A stretch of DNA of 64,000 bases, from NCBI RefSeq assembly GCF_018131015.1, contig NZ_JAFCJJ010000024.1, forward strand, positions 30,480-94,479, written 5' to 3'. The stretch is from Bradyrhizobium diazoefficiens. Lineage in GTDB: Bacteria > Pseudomonadota > Alphaproteobacteria > Rhizobiales > Xanthobacteraceae. Both the position numbers and the translations under genes were made by a program. Positions within the stretch are counted from its first letter, which is position 1. Each line of letters opens with the position of its first letter. Under the pieces are notes generated by a model. It was not told the origin of the DNA and did not search any database. It saw nothing but the letters and a program-made list of their open reading frames with translations. Below are positions 53,026 to 62,316 of the stretch, one piece after another.

Positions 53026-54834
53026 ATGTCCATCCTCCGCCTCTACACCCGCGTTCTCGAGCTGCTCGGCAAGGAAGCGCGGCTCGGCTGGCTGCTCGCG
53101 GTCGCCAATCTCCTTCTGGCCGCTTCACAATTCGCCGAGCCGGTGCTGTTCGGCCGGATCGTCGACGTGCTGTCCGGCAAGACGGTCGCCGGCTCGAACT
53201 CGGCCTGGCCGTTCCTGATCGCCTGGGTCGCATTCGGCCTGTTCACGATCTGCTGCAGCGCGCTGGTGGCGTTGCAGGCCGACCGGCTTTCCCACCGCCA
53301 GCGCCAGGCGGTGCTGACGGACTATTTCGAGCACATCCTGCAACTGCCGCTGACCTTCCACTCCGGCACCCATTCGGGACGGCTGATGAAGGTGATGCTG
53401 AATGGCACCGACGCGCTGTGGCGGCTCTGGCTCGGCTTCTTCCGCGAGCATTTCGCCGCGATCCTCTCGGTCGTGGTGCTGCTGCCGCTGTCGCTCTATC
53501 TGAACTGGCGGCTCGCGATCCTGCTGTTCGTGCTCTGCGTCGTCTTCACCGCGCTGACGACCTTCGTGGTACGCAGGACGTTCGGCATGCAGATGGAGGT
53601 CGAGGAACATTACAGCGAGCTGTCCGCCCGCGCCTCCGATGCGCTCGGCAACGTCGCGCTGGTGCAGAGCTTCGTCCGCGTCGAATCCGAGGTGAAAGGA
53701 CTGCGCTCCGTCGCCGACGACCTGCTCGCGGCGCAAATGCCGGTGCTGTCATGGTGGGCGCTCGTCACCGTGATCACCCGCGCCTCCACCACCATCACCG
53801 TGCTCGCGATCTTCACGCTCGGCATCGCCCTGCACGACCAGGGTCTGACATCGGTCGGCGAGATCGTGATGTTCGTGAGCTTCGCCACGATGCTGATCCA
53901 GAAGCTCGAGCAGGTCGTGAGCTTCATCAACAACGTGTTCATGGAAGCGCCGCGCCTGCGCGAATTCTTCAACGTGCTCGATGCCGTGCCGGCCGTGCAC
54001 GACCGGCCCGATGCGATCGACGCCGGCAGGCTGTCCGGCCTCGTCGAGTTTAACGACGTCACCTTCTCCTATGATGGCAAGCGGCCGGCGGTCGAGGATC
54101 TCTCCTTCACCGTGCTGCCGGGCCAGACCATCGCGCTGGTCGGTCCGACCGGCGCTGGCAAGTCGACCGCGATCGCGCTGCTGCATCGTGCCTTCGACCC
54201 GCAATCCGGCTTCATCAAGATCGACGGCATGGACGTGCGCGGCCTGACGCTGACCTCGCTGCGGCGGAACATCGGCGTGGTGTTCCAGGAAGCGCTGCTG
54301 TTCAACCGCTCCATCGCCGACAATTTGCGCGTCGGCAAGCCGGACGCGACCGAAGCCGAAATGCGCAAGGCGGCGGAGCGCGCGCAGGCACTCGAATTCA
54401 TCGATCGCAGCGGCGGCTTCGAGACCAATGCCGGCGAGCGCGGCCGCATGCTCTCCGGCGGCGAGCGGCAGCGGCTGTCGATCGCCCGCGCCCTGCTGAA
54501 GGATCCGCCGATCCTGATCCTGGATGAGGCGACCAGCGCGCTCGACGCCGTCACCGAGACGAAGGTGAATGCCGCTCTCGATGAAGTGATGAGGGGCCGC
54601 ACCACCTTCGTGATCGCCCATCGCCTGTCCACCATCCGCAACGCGACGCATATCCTCGTGTTCGAGAACGGACGCGTGACCGAAAGCGGAACTTTCGATG
54701 AACTCGTGGCCAAAAGCGGCCATTTCGCCGCGCTCGCCAAGGCCCAGTTCATGGTGCAGGAACATGCACCGGTGCGCACGCAAGCGAGCATGAGCGCCGC
54801 CGAAGCCGCGGCATCAGCAGTCAAGTCCCCATAA
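53026..54834 (+). CDS. ndvA: Cyclic beta-glucan ABC exporter NdvA
   Basis: 602 residues, a fused six-helix permease and ATPase. The start (MSILRLYTRVLELLGKEARL, then ASQFAEPVLFGRIVDVLSGK) matches the NdvA/ChvA exporter group. The ATPase has Walker A GPTGAGKSTAIAL, signature MLSGGERQRLSIARAL and Walker B ILILDEATSALDAV. NdvA exports periplasmic cyclic beta-glucans that help osmoadaptation and root infection in rhizobia. No glucan synthase gene is adjacent here. Confidence 0.85.
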   Translation: MSILRLYTRVLELLGKEARLGWLLAVANLLLAASQFAEPVLFGRIVDVLSGKTVAGSNSAWPFLIAWVAFGLFTICCSALVALQADRLSHRQRQAVLTDYFEHILQLPLTFHSGTHSGRLMKVMLNGTDALWRLWLGFFREHFAAILSVVVLLPLSLYLNWRLAILLFVLCVVFTALTTFVVRRTFGMQMEVEEHYSELSARASDALGNVALVQSFVRVESEVKGLRSVADDLLAAQMPVLSWWALVTVITRASTTITVLAIFTLGIALHDQGLTSVGEIVMFVSFATMLIQKLEQVVSFINNVFMEAPRLREFFNVLDAVPAVHDRPDAIDAGRLSGLVEFNDVTFSYDGKRPAVEDLSFTVLPGQTIALVGPTGAGKSTAIALLHRAFDPQSGFIKIDGMDVRGLTLTSLRRNIGVVFQEALLFNRSIADNLRVGKPDATEAEMRKAAERAQALEFIDRSGGFETNAGERGRMLSGGERQRLSIARALLKDPPILILDEATSALDAVTETKVNAALDEVMRGRTTFVIAHRLSTIRNATHILVFENGRVTESGTFDELVAKSGHFAALAKAQFMVQEHAPVRTQASMSAAEAAASAVKSP

Positions 54835-55011
54835 TACCGTCGAAATTCGGCCTGTTTCATCGCTGAATAACCGGCTCGAAGCCCCTGTTCTCGACGGACG
54901 AGGCGGTATAGGTTTGCGCTGCCGCAAGCGGCGGCGCTAAATTTCAGACCCGAACATCAGATCACGAGAACCGTCCGGAACCGGCGGGTCTCCAACGACC
55001 GGAATCGGATA

Positions 55012-56454
55012 GTGCACGTCTTTCGCCCGCTGCTTCGCAAATCTCTCTTCGTTGTTGCGCTCGCTTGTGGCGCGCTTTTTGTCCCGTGCGCAGCCAATGC
55101 CGAGGCGCTGCTTCTGATCGACGCCGCGAGCGGCAAGGTGCTGCAGGCGGAAAACGCGACCATCCCGTGGTACCCGGCGTCCGTCACCAAGATCATGACC
55201 GCCTATGTGACGCTGAAGGCCGTCAAGGACGGCCGCCTCACGCTCGACACGCTGCTCACGGTGTCGCCGACGGCGGCCTCGCAGTCGCCCTCGAAGATGG
55301 GGTTCCGCCCCGGAACCCAGCTCACCGTCGACAACGCGCTGAAGATGATGATGGTCAAGTCAGCGAACGACATGGCCGTGGTGCTGGCCGAAGGCGTCGG
55401 CGGCTCGATCGACGGCTTCTCCGCGATGATGAACGACACTGCCAAGCGGCTTGGCATGACGCAGACGAGCTACGTCAATCCGAACGGCCTGCCGGCCGAC
55501 GGCCAGATTACCTCGGCGCGCGATCTCGGAATCCTGGCCCGCTCGTTCCTGCGCGACCTGCCGGAGTACGAATATTTCGTGCACATCCCGGCGATCCGCT
55601 TTGGCAAGCGCGTCACCGGCAATTTCAACAAGCTGATCGGCCGCTATCCGGGCGCCGACGGTTTCAAGACCGGCTTCATCTGCGCCTCCGGCTACAACCT
55701 CGTGGCATCGGCGACGCGCAACGGGCGCCGGCTGATCGCGGTGGTGCTGGGCGCGAACTCCGGCACCGCGCGCGCGGTGAAGGCGGCGCAGCTGCTCGAG
55801 CGCGGCTTCTCGCAGGACGGTCTGTCCTGGCTGCGTCCCTCGCTCGGCAACGTCGAGAGCCTCGTGCCGGTCGATGCCTCGCCGCCGAACCTGCGCGACG
55901 AAATGTGCGGCGGTCACCGCAAGCGTCCGGCGAGCGACGACGACGATGCGCTGATCGCGACCAATGGCGGCACCAGCGGATCGGCCTCGGCCACCGGCGG
56001 CGAAGCCCAGGTGACGTTCTTCACCGCCGGGCTGCAGCCCCCGATGATGCGGGCCTCGGAGCTGATGGCGACGGCCGCGGCGACGACCGAGCCCGTGCCG
56101 GTCTATACCGGCCCGACCCGAACCGGCACCGCTCTGATCGCAGCGGTCGCGGCCGACGCCGCCCAGCAGGCGACGCCAAAGGCGCGTGGCAAGAAGTCGC
56201 GCGTAGCCAAGAAGCCTGACGCCGCTGACAAGCCTGCCGACAAGCCGAAGGATGCCAGGACGGCTGCGACAAAGCCGGATGCCCCCAAGGCTGATACCAA
56301 GAGCGATACCAAGAGCGCGGCGAAGCCGGCCGGGCCCAGGCATGCAGCGGCAAAACCCGCCGAGAAGCCGGCCCCGACCGGCGATCCGGCGGCAAAACCC
56401 GCCAAGCCCAAGGCCGCGACCAAGCCTGCCGCCAAGCCGGCCAACAACAGTTAA
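55012..56454 (+). CDS. D-alanyl-D-alanine carboxypeptidase (DacF-type) with basic tail
   Basis: 480 residues from GTG 55012. A signal segment (LFVVALACGALFVPCAANA) leads to a penicillin-binding domain with S57-V-T-K60, S117-A-N119 and K220-T-G222, so all three serine peptidase motifs are present. It trims D-Ala from periplasmic peptidoglycan pentapeptides. The last 110 residues are a Lys/Ala/Pro-rich repetitive tail (AKPAEKPAPTGDPAAKPAKP) not needed for catalysis; it may bind anionic wall polymers or DNA. The family PBP5 C-terminal membrane anchor is not seen. Confidence 0.86.
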   Translation: MHVFRPLLRKSLFVVALACGALFVPCAANAEALLLIDAASGKVLQAENATIPWYPASVTKIMTAYVTLKAVKDGRLTLDTLLTVSPTAASQSPSKMGFRPGTQLTVDNALKMMMVKSANDMAVVLAEGVGGSIDGFSAMMNDTAKRLGMTQTSYVNPNGLPADGQITSARDLGILARSFLRDLPEYEYFVHIPAIRFGKRVTGNFNKLIGRYPGADGFKTGFICASGYNLVASATRNGRRLIAVVLGANSGTARAVKAAQLLERGFSQDGLSWLRPSLGNVESLVPVDASPPNLRDEMCGGHRKRPASDDDDALIATNGGTSGSASATGGEAQVTFFTAGLQPPMMRASELMATAAATTEPVPVYTGPTRTGTALIAAVAADAAQQATPKARGKKSRVAKKPDAADKPADKPKDARTAATKPDAPKADTKSDTKSAAKPAGPRHAAAKPAEKPAPTGDPAAKPAKPKAATKPAAKPANNS

Positions 56455-56646
56455 CGCTCTGCCGGCTTAACCTCAGGCTGCGCTTCGCAGCTGCGGCAAC
56501 GCAGCTTTCCGACGATTCCAGTAGCCACTTCCCGGCCTTTGCCCTAAGGCTCGACAAGCTTGCCCCGCGTTCGGGCAGGCTCGATACTGGCGCCAAAGAG
56601 GCAAGCCCGAGACACAACGGGCTCTGGTTAAATGAGGGGAGTTTCC

Positions 56647-58332
56647 ATGGAGCGCATCTGGCTCAAGCAATATCCGCCCGGCGTGCCCGCCGATATCGAG
56701 CCGACGCAATACGCATCGCTGGTCGACCTCCTGGAGGAGAGTTTTACCAAGTTCGCCGACCGCAAGGCGTTCATCTGCATGGACAAGTCGATCAGCTATC
56801 GCGACCTCGACCAGATGTCGGTCGCGCTTGCCGCCTATTTGCAGGGCCGCGGCCTGCAGCGGGGCGCGCGCGTCGCGATCATGATGCCGAACGTGCTGCA
56901 ATACCCGGTTGCAACCGCCGCGGTGCTGCGCGCCGGATACGCGGTGGTCAACGTCAACCCGCTCTACACGCCGCGCGAGCTCGAGCACCAGCTCAAGGAT
57001 TCCGGCGCCGAAGCCATCATCGTGCTGGAGAATTTTGCCCATACCGTCGAGCAGGTGATCGCAAAGACCCAGGTCAAGCATGTCATCGTCGGCAGCATGG
57101 GCGACCTGCTCGGCTTCAAGGGCGTGATCGTCAATCTCGTCGTCCGTCGCGTCAAGAAGATGGTACCGGCCTGGTCGTTGCCGGGCGCGGTCTCCTTCAA
57201 CGACGCGGTTTCGGCCGGCCGCGGCATGACGTTCAACAAGCCGAAGCTGTCGCCCGGCGACGTCGCCTTCCTGCAATATACCGGCGGCACCACCGGCGTC
57301 TCCAAGGGCGCCACCCTGCTCCACCGCAACATCGTCGCCAACGTGCTGCAGAACGACGCCTGGCTGCAGCCGGCGATCTCGGCAGCTCCCCATGTCGATC
57401 AGCTCATGATCGTCTGCGCGCTGCCGCTCTATCACATCTTCGCACTGACGGCCTGCTACCTGCTCGCGGTGCGCGCCGGCGGCTGCAATCTGCTGATTCC
57501 CAACCCGCGCGACATTCCCGGCTTCGTCAAGGAGTTGGCGAAGTACCAGGTCAACAGCTTCCCGGCCGTCAACACGCTCTACAACGGGCTGATGAACCAT
57601 CCCGACTTCAAGAAGCTCGACTTCTCCAAGCTGAAGATCTCCAACGGCGGCGGCATGGCGGTGCAGCGCCCGGTGGCCGAGCAGTGGAAGGCGGTGACCG
57701 GCTGCTTCATCGCCGAGGGCTACGGCCTGTCGGAGACCTCGCCGACGCTGACCTGCAATCCGGCGACCGCGACCGAGTTCTCCGGCTCGATCGGCATCCC
57801 CGTGCCGTCGACCTACATCTCGATCCGCGACGACGACGGCAACGAAGTGCCGCTTGGCCAGGCTGGCGAGATTTGCGCCAAGGGCCCGCAGGTGATGTCG
57901 GGCTACTGGAACAGGCCGGAGGACACCGCCAAGGTGATGACGGCGGACGGCTATTTCCGCACCGGCGACATCGGCATCATGGATGAGAAGGGCTACACCA
58001 AGATCGTCGATCGCAAGAAGGACATGATCCTGGTCTCCGGCTTCAACGTCTATCCGAACGAGGTCGAGGAAGTAATCGCGAGCCATCCGGGCGTGCTCGA
58101 ATGCGCCGTGATCGGCATCCCCGATTCCAAGTCGGGCGAGGCGGTCAAGGCGTTCGTGGTCAAGAAGGACCCGAACCTCACCGCCGAGGACGTCATCAAG
58201 TACTGTCACGAGCAGCTCACCGGCTACAAGGTGCCCAAGCACATCGAATTCCGCACCGAGCTGCCGAAGACCAATGTCGGCAAGATCCTGCGCCGGTCGC
58301 TCCGCGACGAGAAGAAGGCGGAGGCCGCGTAA
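56647..58332 (+). CDS. fadD: Long-chain fatty acid-CoA ligase
   Basis: 561 residues from ATG 56647 with GAGGGGAGTTTCC upstream. Motifs: YTGGTTGVSKGATLLHRNIV (P-loop), GYGLSETSPTLTCNP, GYFRTGDIGIMDEKGYTKIV and DRKKDMILVSGFNVYPNEVE. The catalytic Lys lies in NVGKILRRSLRDE. It activates long-chain fatty acids to acyl-CoA for beta-oxidation or lipid use. The N-terminal part (MERIWLKQYPPGVPADIE) matches the FadD branch rather than the synthetase at 44264-45826. Confidence 0.9.
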   Translation: MERIWLKQYPPGVPADIEPTQYASLVDLLEESFTKFADRKAFICMDKSISYRDLDQMSVALAAYLQGRGLQRGARVAIMMPNVLQYPVATAAVLRAGYAVVNVNPLYTPRELEHQLKDSGAEAIIVLENFAHTVEQVIAKTQVKHVIVGSMGDLLGFKGVIVNLVVRRVKKMVPAWSLPGAVSFNDAVSAGRGMTFNKPKLSPGDVAFLQYTGGTTGVSKGATLLHRNIVANVLQNDAWLQPAISAAPHVDQLMIVCALPLYHIFALTACYLLAVRAGGCNLLIPNPRDIPGFVKELAKYQVNSFPAVNTLYNGLMNHPDFKKLDFSKLKISNGGGMAVQRPVAEQWKAVTGCFIAEGYGLSETSPTLTCNPATATEFSGSIGIPVPSTYISIRDDDGNEVPLGQAGEICAKGPQVMSGYWNRPEDTAKVMTADGYFRTGDIGIMDEKGYTKIVDRKKDMILVSGFNVYPNEVEEVIASHPGVLECAVIGIPDSKSGEAVKAFVVKKDPNLTAEDVIKYCHEQLTGYKVPKHIEFRTELPKTNVGKILRRSLRDEKKAEAA

Positions 58333-58347
58333 GGCGCGGCTTCGGTC

Positions 58348-58902
58348 ATGACCGACCTCGGCGACGTCACGCCGGCCGGCATTCTCGCCTTCTGGCGCGA
58401 AGCCGGCCGCGAGCGCTGGTACACGCACGACGCCTCGTTCGATGCGGACGTCCGGCGCCGCTTTCTCGCAGTCTGGGAGCAGGCGGCCGCGGGCGAGCTG
58501 GCCTCATGGGAGGGCGGCGACGACAGCGCGCTGGCGCTGGTCATCGTGCTCGACCAGTTTCCCCGCAACATGTTTCGCGGCACGTCGCAGGCCTTTGCGA
58601 GCGACGCGCTGGCGCGGGACGTCGCCCGCCGCGCCATCGGCCGGGGCGCCGATCGAAGGGTGGATCCGGACCTGCTCGAATTCCTCTATTTGCCCTTCAT
58701 GCATTCCGAGCATCTGCCGGACCAGTTGCATTGCGTCGCGCTGTTCCAGGACATCGAGGGCAGCGAGAACCTCAGATATGCCGAGGAGCACGCCGCCATC
58801 ATCCGCCGGTTCGGCCGCTTCCCCCATCGCAACCGTCTGCTCGGACGCGACACCACGCCGGAGGAGCAGGCCTTCCTCGACAATGGCGGCTTCAAAGGCT
58901 GA
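58348..58902 (+). CDS. DUF924 family protein
   Basis: 184 residues, the family length. Characteristic segments: ALVIVLDQFPRNMFRGTSQA, FASDALARDVARRAIGRGAD, FLYLPFMHSEHLPDQLHCVA and GRFPHRNRLLGRDTTPEEQA. The fold is helical (TPR-like) and the function is unknown in bacteria. It starts 15 bp after fadD, so it is likely co-transcribed. Confidence 0.85.
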   Translation: MTDLGDVTPAGILAFWREAGRERWYTHDASFDADVRRRFLAVWEQAAAGELASWEGGDDSALALVIVLDQFPRNMFRGTSQAFASDALARDVARRAIGRGADRRVDPDLLEFLYLPFMHSEHLPDQLHCVALFQDIEGSENLRYAEEHAAIIRRFGRFPHRNRLLGRDTTPEEQAFLDNGGFKG

Positions 58903-59010
58903 TGACATAACGGTGAACGGCCGCCGACCGCGCGGCCGCCCCCACCGGCAATATTGTACAGGCCCGCGCCACGGTCTAAAAAGCGGGACCGATTTTCAGG
59001 GAGACTGACG

Positions 59011-59496
59011 ATGGCGATCCAGATTGGCGACAAGCTGCCCGAGGCGAAATTCCGCGTGATGACGGCGGAAGGCCCGCAGGTGAAGACCACCGACGACATT
59101 TTCAAGGGCAAGAAGGTGGCGCTGTTCGCGGTGCCCGGTGCCTACACCGGCACCTGCCACAAGATGCATCTGCCGAGCATTTTCCTCAACGCCTACGCCA
59201 TCAAGGACAAGGGCGTCGACACCATCGCCATCGTCTCCGTCAACGACGCCTTCGTCATGAACGCCTGGAAGCGCGACACCGACCAGCGCGACGAGGCCAC
59301 CTTCCTCGCCGACGGCAATGCCGATTTCACCAAGGCGATCGGCATGGAGTTGGACGCCTCCGGCAACGGCCTCGGCATCCGCTCCAAGCGCTATTCGATG
59401 CTGGTCGAGGACGGCGTGGTGAAGAAGCTCAACCTCGAGCCGATGCCCGGCAAGGTCGAAGTGTCCGGCGGCGATACGCTGCTGGGGCAGCTGTAA
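59011..59496 (+). CDS. Peroxiredoxin (Prx5/AhpE-like)
   Basis: 161 residues from ATG 59011 with CAGGGAGACTGACG upstream. The peroxidatic Cys lies in VALFAVPGAYTGTCHKMHLP; the consensus PGAFTPTC is here PGAYTGTC. No second conserved Cys follows, so a monothiol mechanism with an external reductant is likely. It reduces H2O2 and organic peroxides in the cytoplasm, with glutathione/glutaredoxin as probable reductant in this class. Confidence 0.9.
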   Translation: MAIQIGDKLPEAKFRVMTAEGPQVKTTDDIFKGKKVALFAVPGAYTGTCHKMHLPSIFLNAYAIKDKGVDTIAIVSVNDAFVMNAWKRDTDQRDEATFLADGNADFTKAIGMELDASGNGLGIRSKRYSMLVEDGVVKKLNLEPMPGKVEVSGGDTLLGQL

Positions 59497-59511
59497 GGCG
59501 GCCAATCCCTC

Positions 59512-59626
59512 GTGTCGTCCCGGCGAAGGCCGGGACCGGGTGAAGTTACGGAGCGAGCTGGTCACCACGAGTCTTCGTCAAACTCGACCCTGTGGTTATG
59601 GATCCCGGCTTTCGCCGGGATGACGG
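59512..59626. repeat. Bradyrhizobium-type inverted repeat (family A, copy 1)
   Basis: Left part GTCGTCCCGGCGAAGGCCGG and right part ATCCCGGCTTTCGCCGGGAT, each itself a hairpin, in opposite orientation. It lies between the convergent peroxiredoxin and rnhA genes and probably acts as a bidirectional transcript end. Confidence 0.7.
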
Positions 59627-59652
59627 CAGTGAGTGGAGCGCCAAGCGCGCCC

Positions 59653-60117
59653 CTACTCGCTCACCCGCTGCTGCAACCTTGCCATCGCGATGCCATCGCG
59701 TGCGAGCTGGTCGGCGCGCTCGTTCTCGGGGTGGCCGGCGTGGCCCTTGACCCAGTGCCAGCGCACCTCGTGCGCCTTCAGCGCGGCATCGAGGCGCTGC
59801 CACAGCTCGACATTCTTCACCGGCTTCTTGTCGGCGGTGCGCCAGCCGTTGCGCTTCCAGCCGTGGATCCACCCGGTGATGCCCTGCCGCACGTACTGGC
59901 TGTCGGTGTAGAGGTCGACGGTGCACGGCTTCTTCAGCGCTTCCAGCGCGGAGATCGCCGCCATCAGCTCCATCTGGTTGTTGGTGGTGTGGCGTTCGCC
60001 GCCGTTCAGCTCCTTCTCCTTGTCGCCGAACTTCAGGATGGCGCCCCAGCCGCCGGGCCCGGGATTCCCCGAGCACGCGCCATCGGTGAAGATCGTGACG
60101 TTGGGGAGCTCGCTCAC
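59653..60117 (-). CDS. rnhA: Ribonuclease HI
   Basis: 154 residues from GTG 60117, overlapping the thrB stop in GTGA. Active-site residues are seen in TDGACSGNPGPGGWGA (Asp), NQMELMAAISAL (Glu), LYTDSQYVRQG (Asp) and GHAGHPENERADQLARDG (His/Asp). It cuts RNA in RNA-DNA hybrids. The neighbours thrB and ispH on the same strand make this an unusual but recurring rhizobial gene order (from memory). Confidence 0.95.
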   Translation of the reverse strand: MSELPNVTIFTDGACSGNPGPGGWGAILKFGDKEKELNGGERHTTNNQMELMAAISALEALKKPCTVDLYTDSQYVRQGITGWIHGWKRNGWRTADKKPVKNVELWQRLDAALKAHEVRWHWVKGHAGHPENERADQLARDGIAMARLQQRVSE

Positions 60118-61097
60118 GCGACCAGTCCTGATGGCGTCAGCCCGTAGTCGCGCGCGCTGGCGACGCTCTGGTGGAAGCGCAGCTTGCGGACATATTCGAG
60201 CGGGTCCTTCGGCTTGACCAGCGCGCCCGGGGGCACGTTGAGCCAGTCGACCAGCCGCGTCAGCAGGAAGCGGATCGCAGCGCCCCGCGCCAGCAGCGGC
60301 AGCGCCGCCTCTTCCGCCCCGGACAGCTTTCGCACGCGGCCGTAGGCGTTCAGGAAGGCGCGCGCCTTGGTGACGTTGAAGGAATGATCCGGCTCGAAGC
60401 ACCAGGCGTTGAGGCAGATCGCGACGTCATAGGCCAGCATGTCGTTGCAGGCGAAGGTGAAGTCGATGATGCCCGAGAGCTTGTCGCCGAGGAAGAAGGC
60501 GTTGTCGTTGAAGAGATCGGCGTGGATCACGCCCTTGGGCAGATCAGCCGGCCAGACGCCACTGGAGAGATAGTCGAGTTCGTGGCCGAGGAACGCGCGC
60601 AGGCCCGGCTGCACCTCGTCGGCGCGGCCCGCCGCCGCCTCGTACAGCGGCCGCCAGCCCGCAACCGAGAGCGCGTTGGCGCGCTTGATCGCGAAATTGG
60701 CGCCGGCCAGATGCATCCTGGCGAGCCCCTCGCCGACCCCTGCGCAATGGGCCGCGTTCGGCTTGCGCGGCCAGATGCCTTCGAGAAAGGTGATGATCAC
60801 AGCCGGCCGGCCCGACAGCTCGCGCAGCGCCTCGCCGTCGCGTCCCTTCACCGGCAGCGGGCAGGTGACGCCGTGCTCGGCGAGATGCGTCATCAGCGCG
60901 AGGAAGAACGGCAGATCGTTCTTGGCCACGCGCTTCTCGTAGAGCGTGAGGATGAACGAGCCCTTGGTGGTGTGCAGCAGGAAGTTGGAATTCTCGACGC
61001 CCTCGGCGATGCCCTTGTAGGAGAGCGCCTCGCCGAGATCATATTGCTTCAGGAAATCCGCAAGCTCGTCGGCGGCAACGTCGGTGTAGACCGCCAT
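60114..61097 (-). CDS. thrB: Homoserine kinase (ThrB, APH-fold type)
   Basis: 327 residues of the aminoglycoside-phosphotransferase-fold homoserine kinase group. Motifs: YKGIAEGVENSNFLLHTTKG, VIHADLFNDNAFFLGDKLSG (catalytic His-x-Asp), and IIDFTFACNDMLAYDVAICL (Mg-binding Asp). It phosphorylates homoserine in threonine synthesis, distinct from the GHMP-type ThrB of enterics. It starts 6 bp after the ispH stop and overlaps rnhA. Confidence 0.92.
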   Translation of the reverse strand: MAVYTDVAADELADFLKQYDLGEALSYKGIAEGVENSNFLLHTTKGSFILTLYEKRVAKNDLPFFLALMTHLAEHGVTCPLPVKGRDGEALRELSGRPAVIITFLEGIWPRKPNAAHCAGVGEGLARMHLAGANFAIKRANALSVAGWRPLYEAAAGRADEVQPGLRAFLGHELDYLSSGVWPADLPKGVIHADLFNDNAFFLGDKLSGIIDFTFACNDMLAYDVAICLNAWCFEPDHSFNVTKARAFLNAYGRVRKLSGAEEAALPLLARGAAIRFLLTRLVDWLNVPPGALVKPKDPLEYVRKLRFHQSVASARDYGLTPSGLVA

Positions 61098-61103
61098 AAG
61101 GGT

Positions 61104-62072
61104 CTACTCAGCGGCGGCTTCGGGGCGCACCGAACGCGGCAGCGGGAAGAACTCGTTCTCCTCCGCGGCCGAGACCGTCTCCACGTGAAGCGTGTAGCGC
61201 TCGGCGAAGGCGTCCATGATCTCCTCGACAATCACCTCCGGCGCCGAGGCGCCCGCGGTGATGCCGAGACTCCTGATGTTGCCGAACCTGCTCCAGTCGA
61301 TGTCGGTGGCGCGCTGCGCCAGCACCGCGACCTTGCAGCCCTCGCGCTCGGCGACCTCGCGCAGGCGCTGCGAGTTCGACGAGTTGGGCGCGCCGACCAC
61401 GATCAGCGCGTCAACCACCGGCGCCACCTTCTTCACCGCGAGTTGGCGGTTGGTGGTGGCATAGCAGATGTCTTCCTTGTGCGGCCCGTTGATGTTCGGG
61501 AAGCGCTTCTTCAGCAGCGCCACGATCTCCGCGGTGTCGTCGATCGACAGCGTGGTCTGGGTCACGAAGGCAAGGTTGTCGGGATCCTTCGGACTGATCG
61601 TCTTGGCGTCCTCGGCGGTCTCGATCAGGGTGACGGCGCCCGCTGGAAGCTGGCCGAGCGTGCCGACCACCTCCGGGTGATGGGAGTGACCGATCAGGAA
61701 GATCTCGCGGCCGCGCTTGAAGTGGATCGCGGCCTCGCGATGGACCTTGGTCACCAGCGGGCAGGTCGCATCCAGCGAGAACAGGTTGCGGGACTGGGCG
61801 TCGGCCGGGACCGATTTCGGCACGCCATGGGCGGAAAAGACCACCGGCGCGGTGGTGTTTTCCGGGATTTCAGCGAGCTCCTCGACGAAGATCGCGCCCT
61901 TCTTCTTCAACCCGTCCACGACATATTTGTTGTGCACAATCTCATGGCGAACATAGACGGGCGCGCCGTATTTATCGAGTGCCCGCTCCACGGTGTCGAT
62001 CGCCCGGACCACCCCGGCGCAGAAGCCGCGGGGAGAACAAAGCACGATCTTGAGGTCTGGTTTGGCTGACAT
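61104..62072 (-). CDS. ispH: 4-hydroxy-3-methylbut-2-enyl diphosphate reductase IspH
   Basis: 322 residues from ATG 62072. Cluster cysteines are in SPRGFCAGVVRAI, SLDATCPLVTK and KEDICYATTNRQ; substrate motifs are VRHEIVHNKYVVDGL and VGAPNSSNSQRL. The [4Fe-4S] enzyme makes IPP and DMAPP in the last step of the MEP isoprenoid pathway. Downstream are thrB (6 bp) and rnhA. An in-frame ATG at 62123 would add 17 unlikely residues. Confidence 0.95.
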   Translation of the reverse strand: MSAKPDLKIVLCSPRGFCAGVVRAIDTVERALDKYGAPVYVRHEIVHNKYVVDGLKKKGAIFVEELAEIPENTTAPVVFSAHGVPKSVPADAQSRNLFSLDATCPLVTKVHREAAIHFKRGREIFLIGHSHHPEVVGTLGQLPAGAVTLIETAEDAKTISPKDPDNLAFVTQTTLSIDDTAEIVALLKKRFPNINGPHKEDICYATTNRQLAVKKVAPVVDALIVVGAPNSSNSQRLREVAEREGCKVAVLAQRATDIDWSRFGNIRSLGITAGASAPEVIVEEIMDAFAERYTLHVETVSAAEENEFFPLPRSVRPEAAAE

Positions 62073-62209
62073 TGAGCGATCTCGGGACCGAATCACCCCA
62101 CGGCGACGGGCGGGGAAGGTCAATGGATGGAACGGGGCTTAACGGCGGACTTTAGAGGGACTTGGGCCCGCTTTCGGGCGCTGTCAAGGCACTATCTATA
62201 GCAGAACCA

Positions 62210-62238
62210 TTGCGTGGCTACCCCCTCCGGGCTTATAT
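62210..62238 (+). promoter_or_regulatory. Sigma70-type promoter for trcR
   Basis: TTGCGT, 17-base spacer, TTATAT, then ATAGCG. It lies about 78 bp before the trcR ATG and suggests housekeeping-sigma transcription. Visual match only. Confidence 0.5.
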
Positions 62239-62316
62239 AGCGCGAATTCCCAGTCATCGCTGATGACCACCGGTTTCGCCTCCCAAGGGGTGGGCGAAGC
62301 ACAAAGGAGATTTGCC

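Noticed and set aside
56473..58428. 651-residue minus-strand frame over fadD
   Set aside because: Long open frames opposite high-GC genes are expected. Its composition (Arg/Asp/His/Gln-rich, no motif) is that of a shadow, while fadD has all synthetase motifs.
60171..62069. 632-residue plus-strand frame over thrB and ispH
   Set aside because: It spans two well-supported minus-strand genes and has no recognisable domain.
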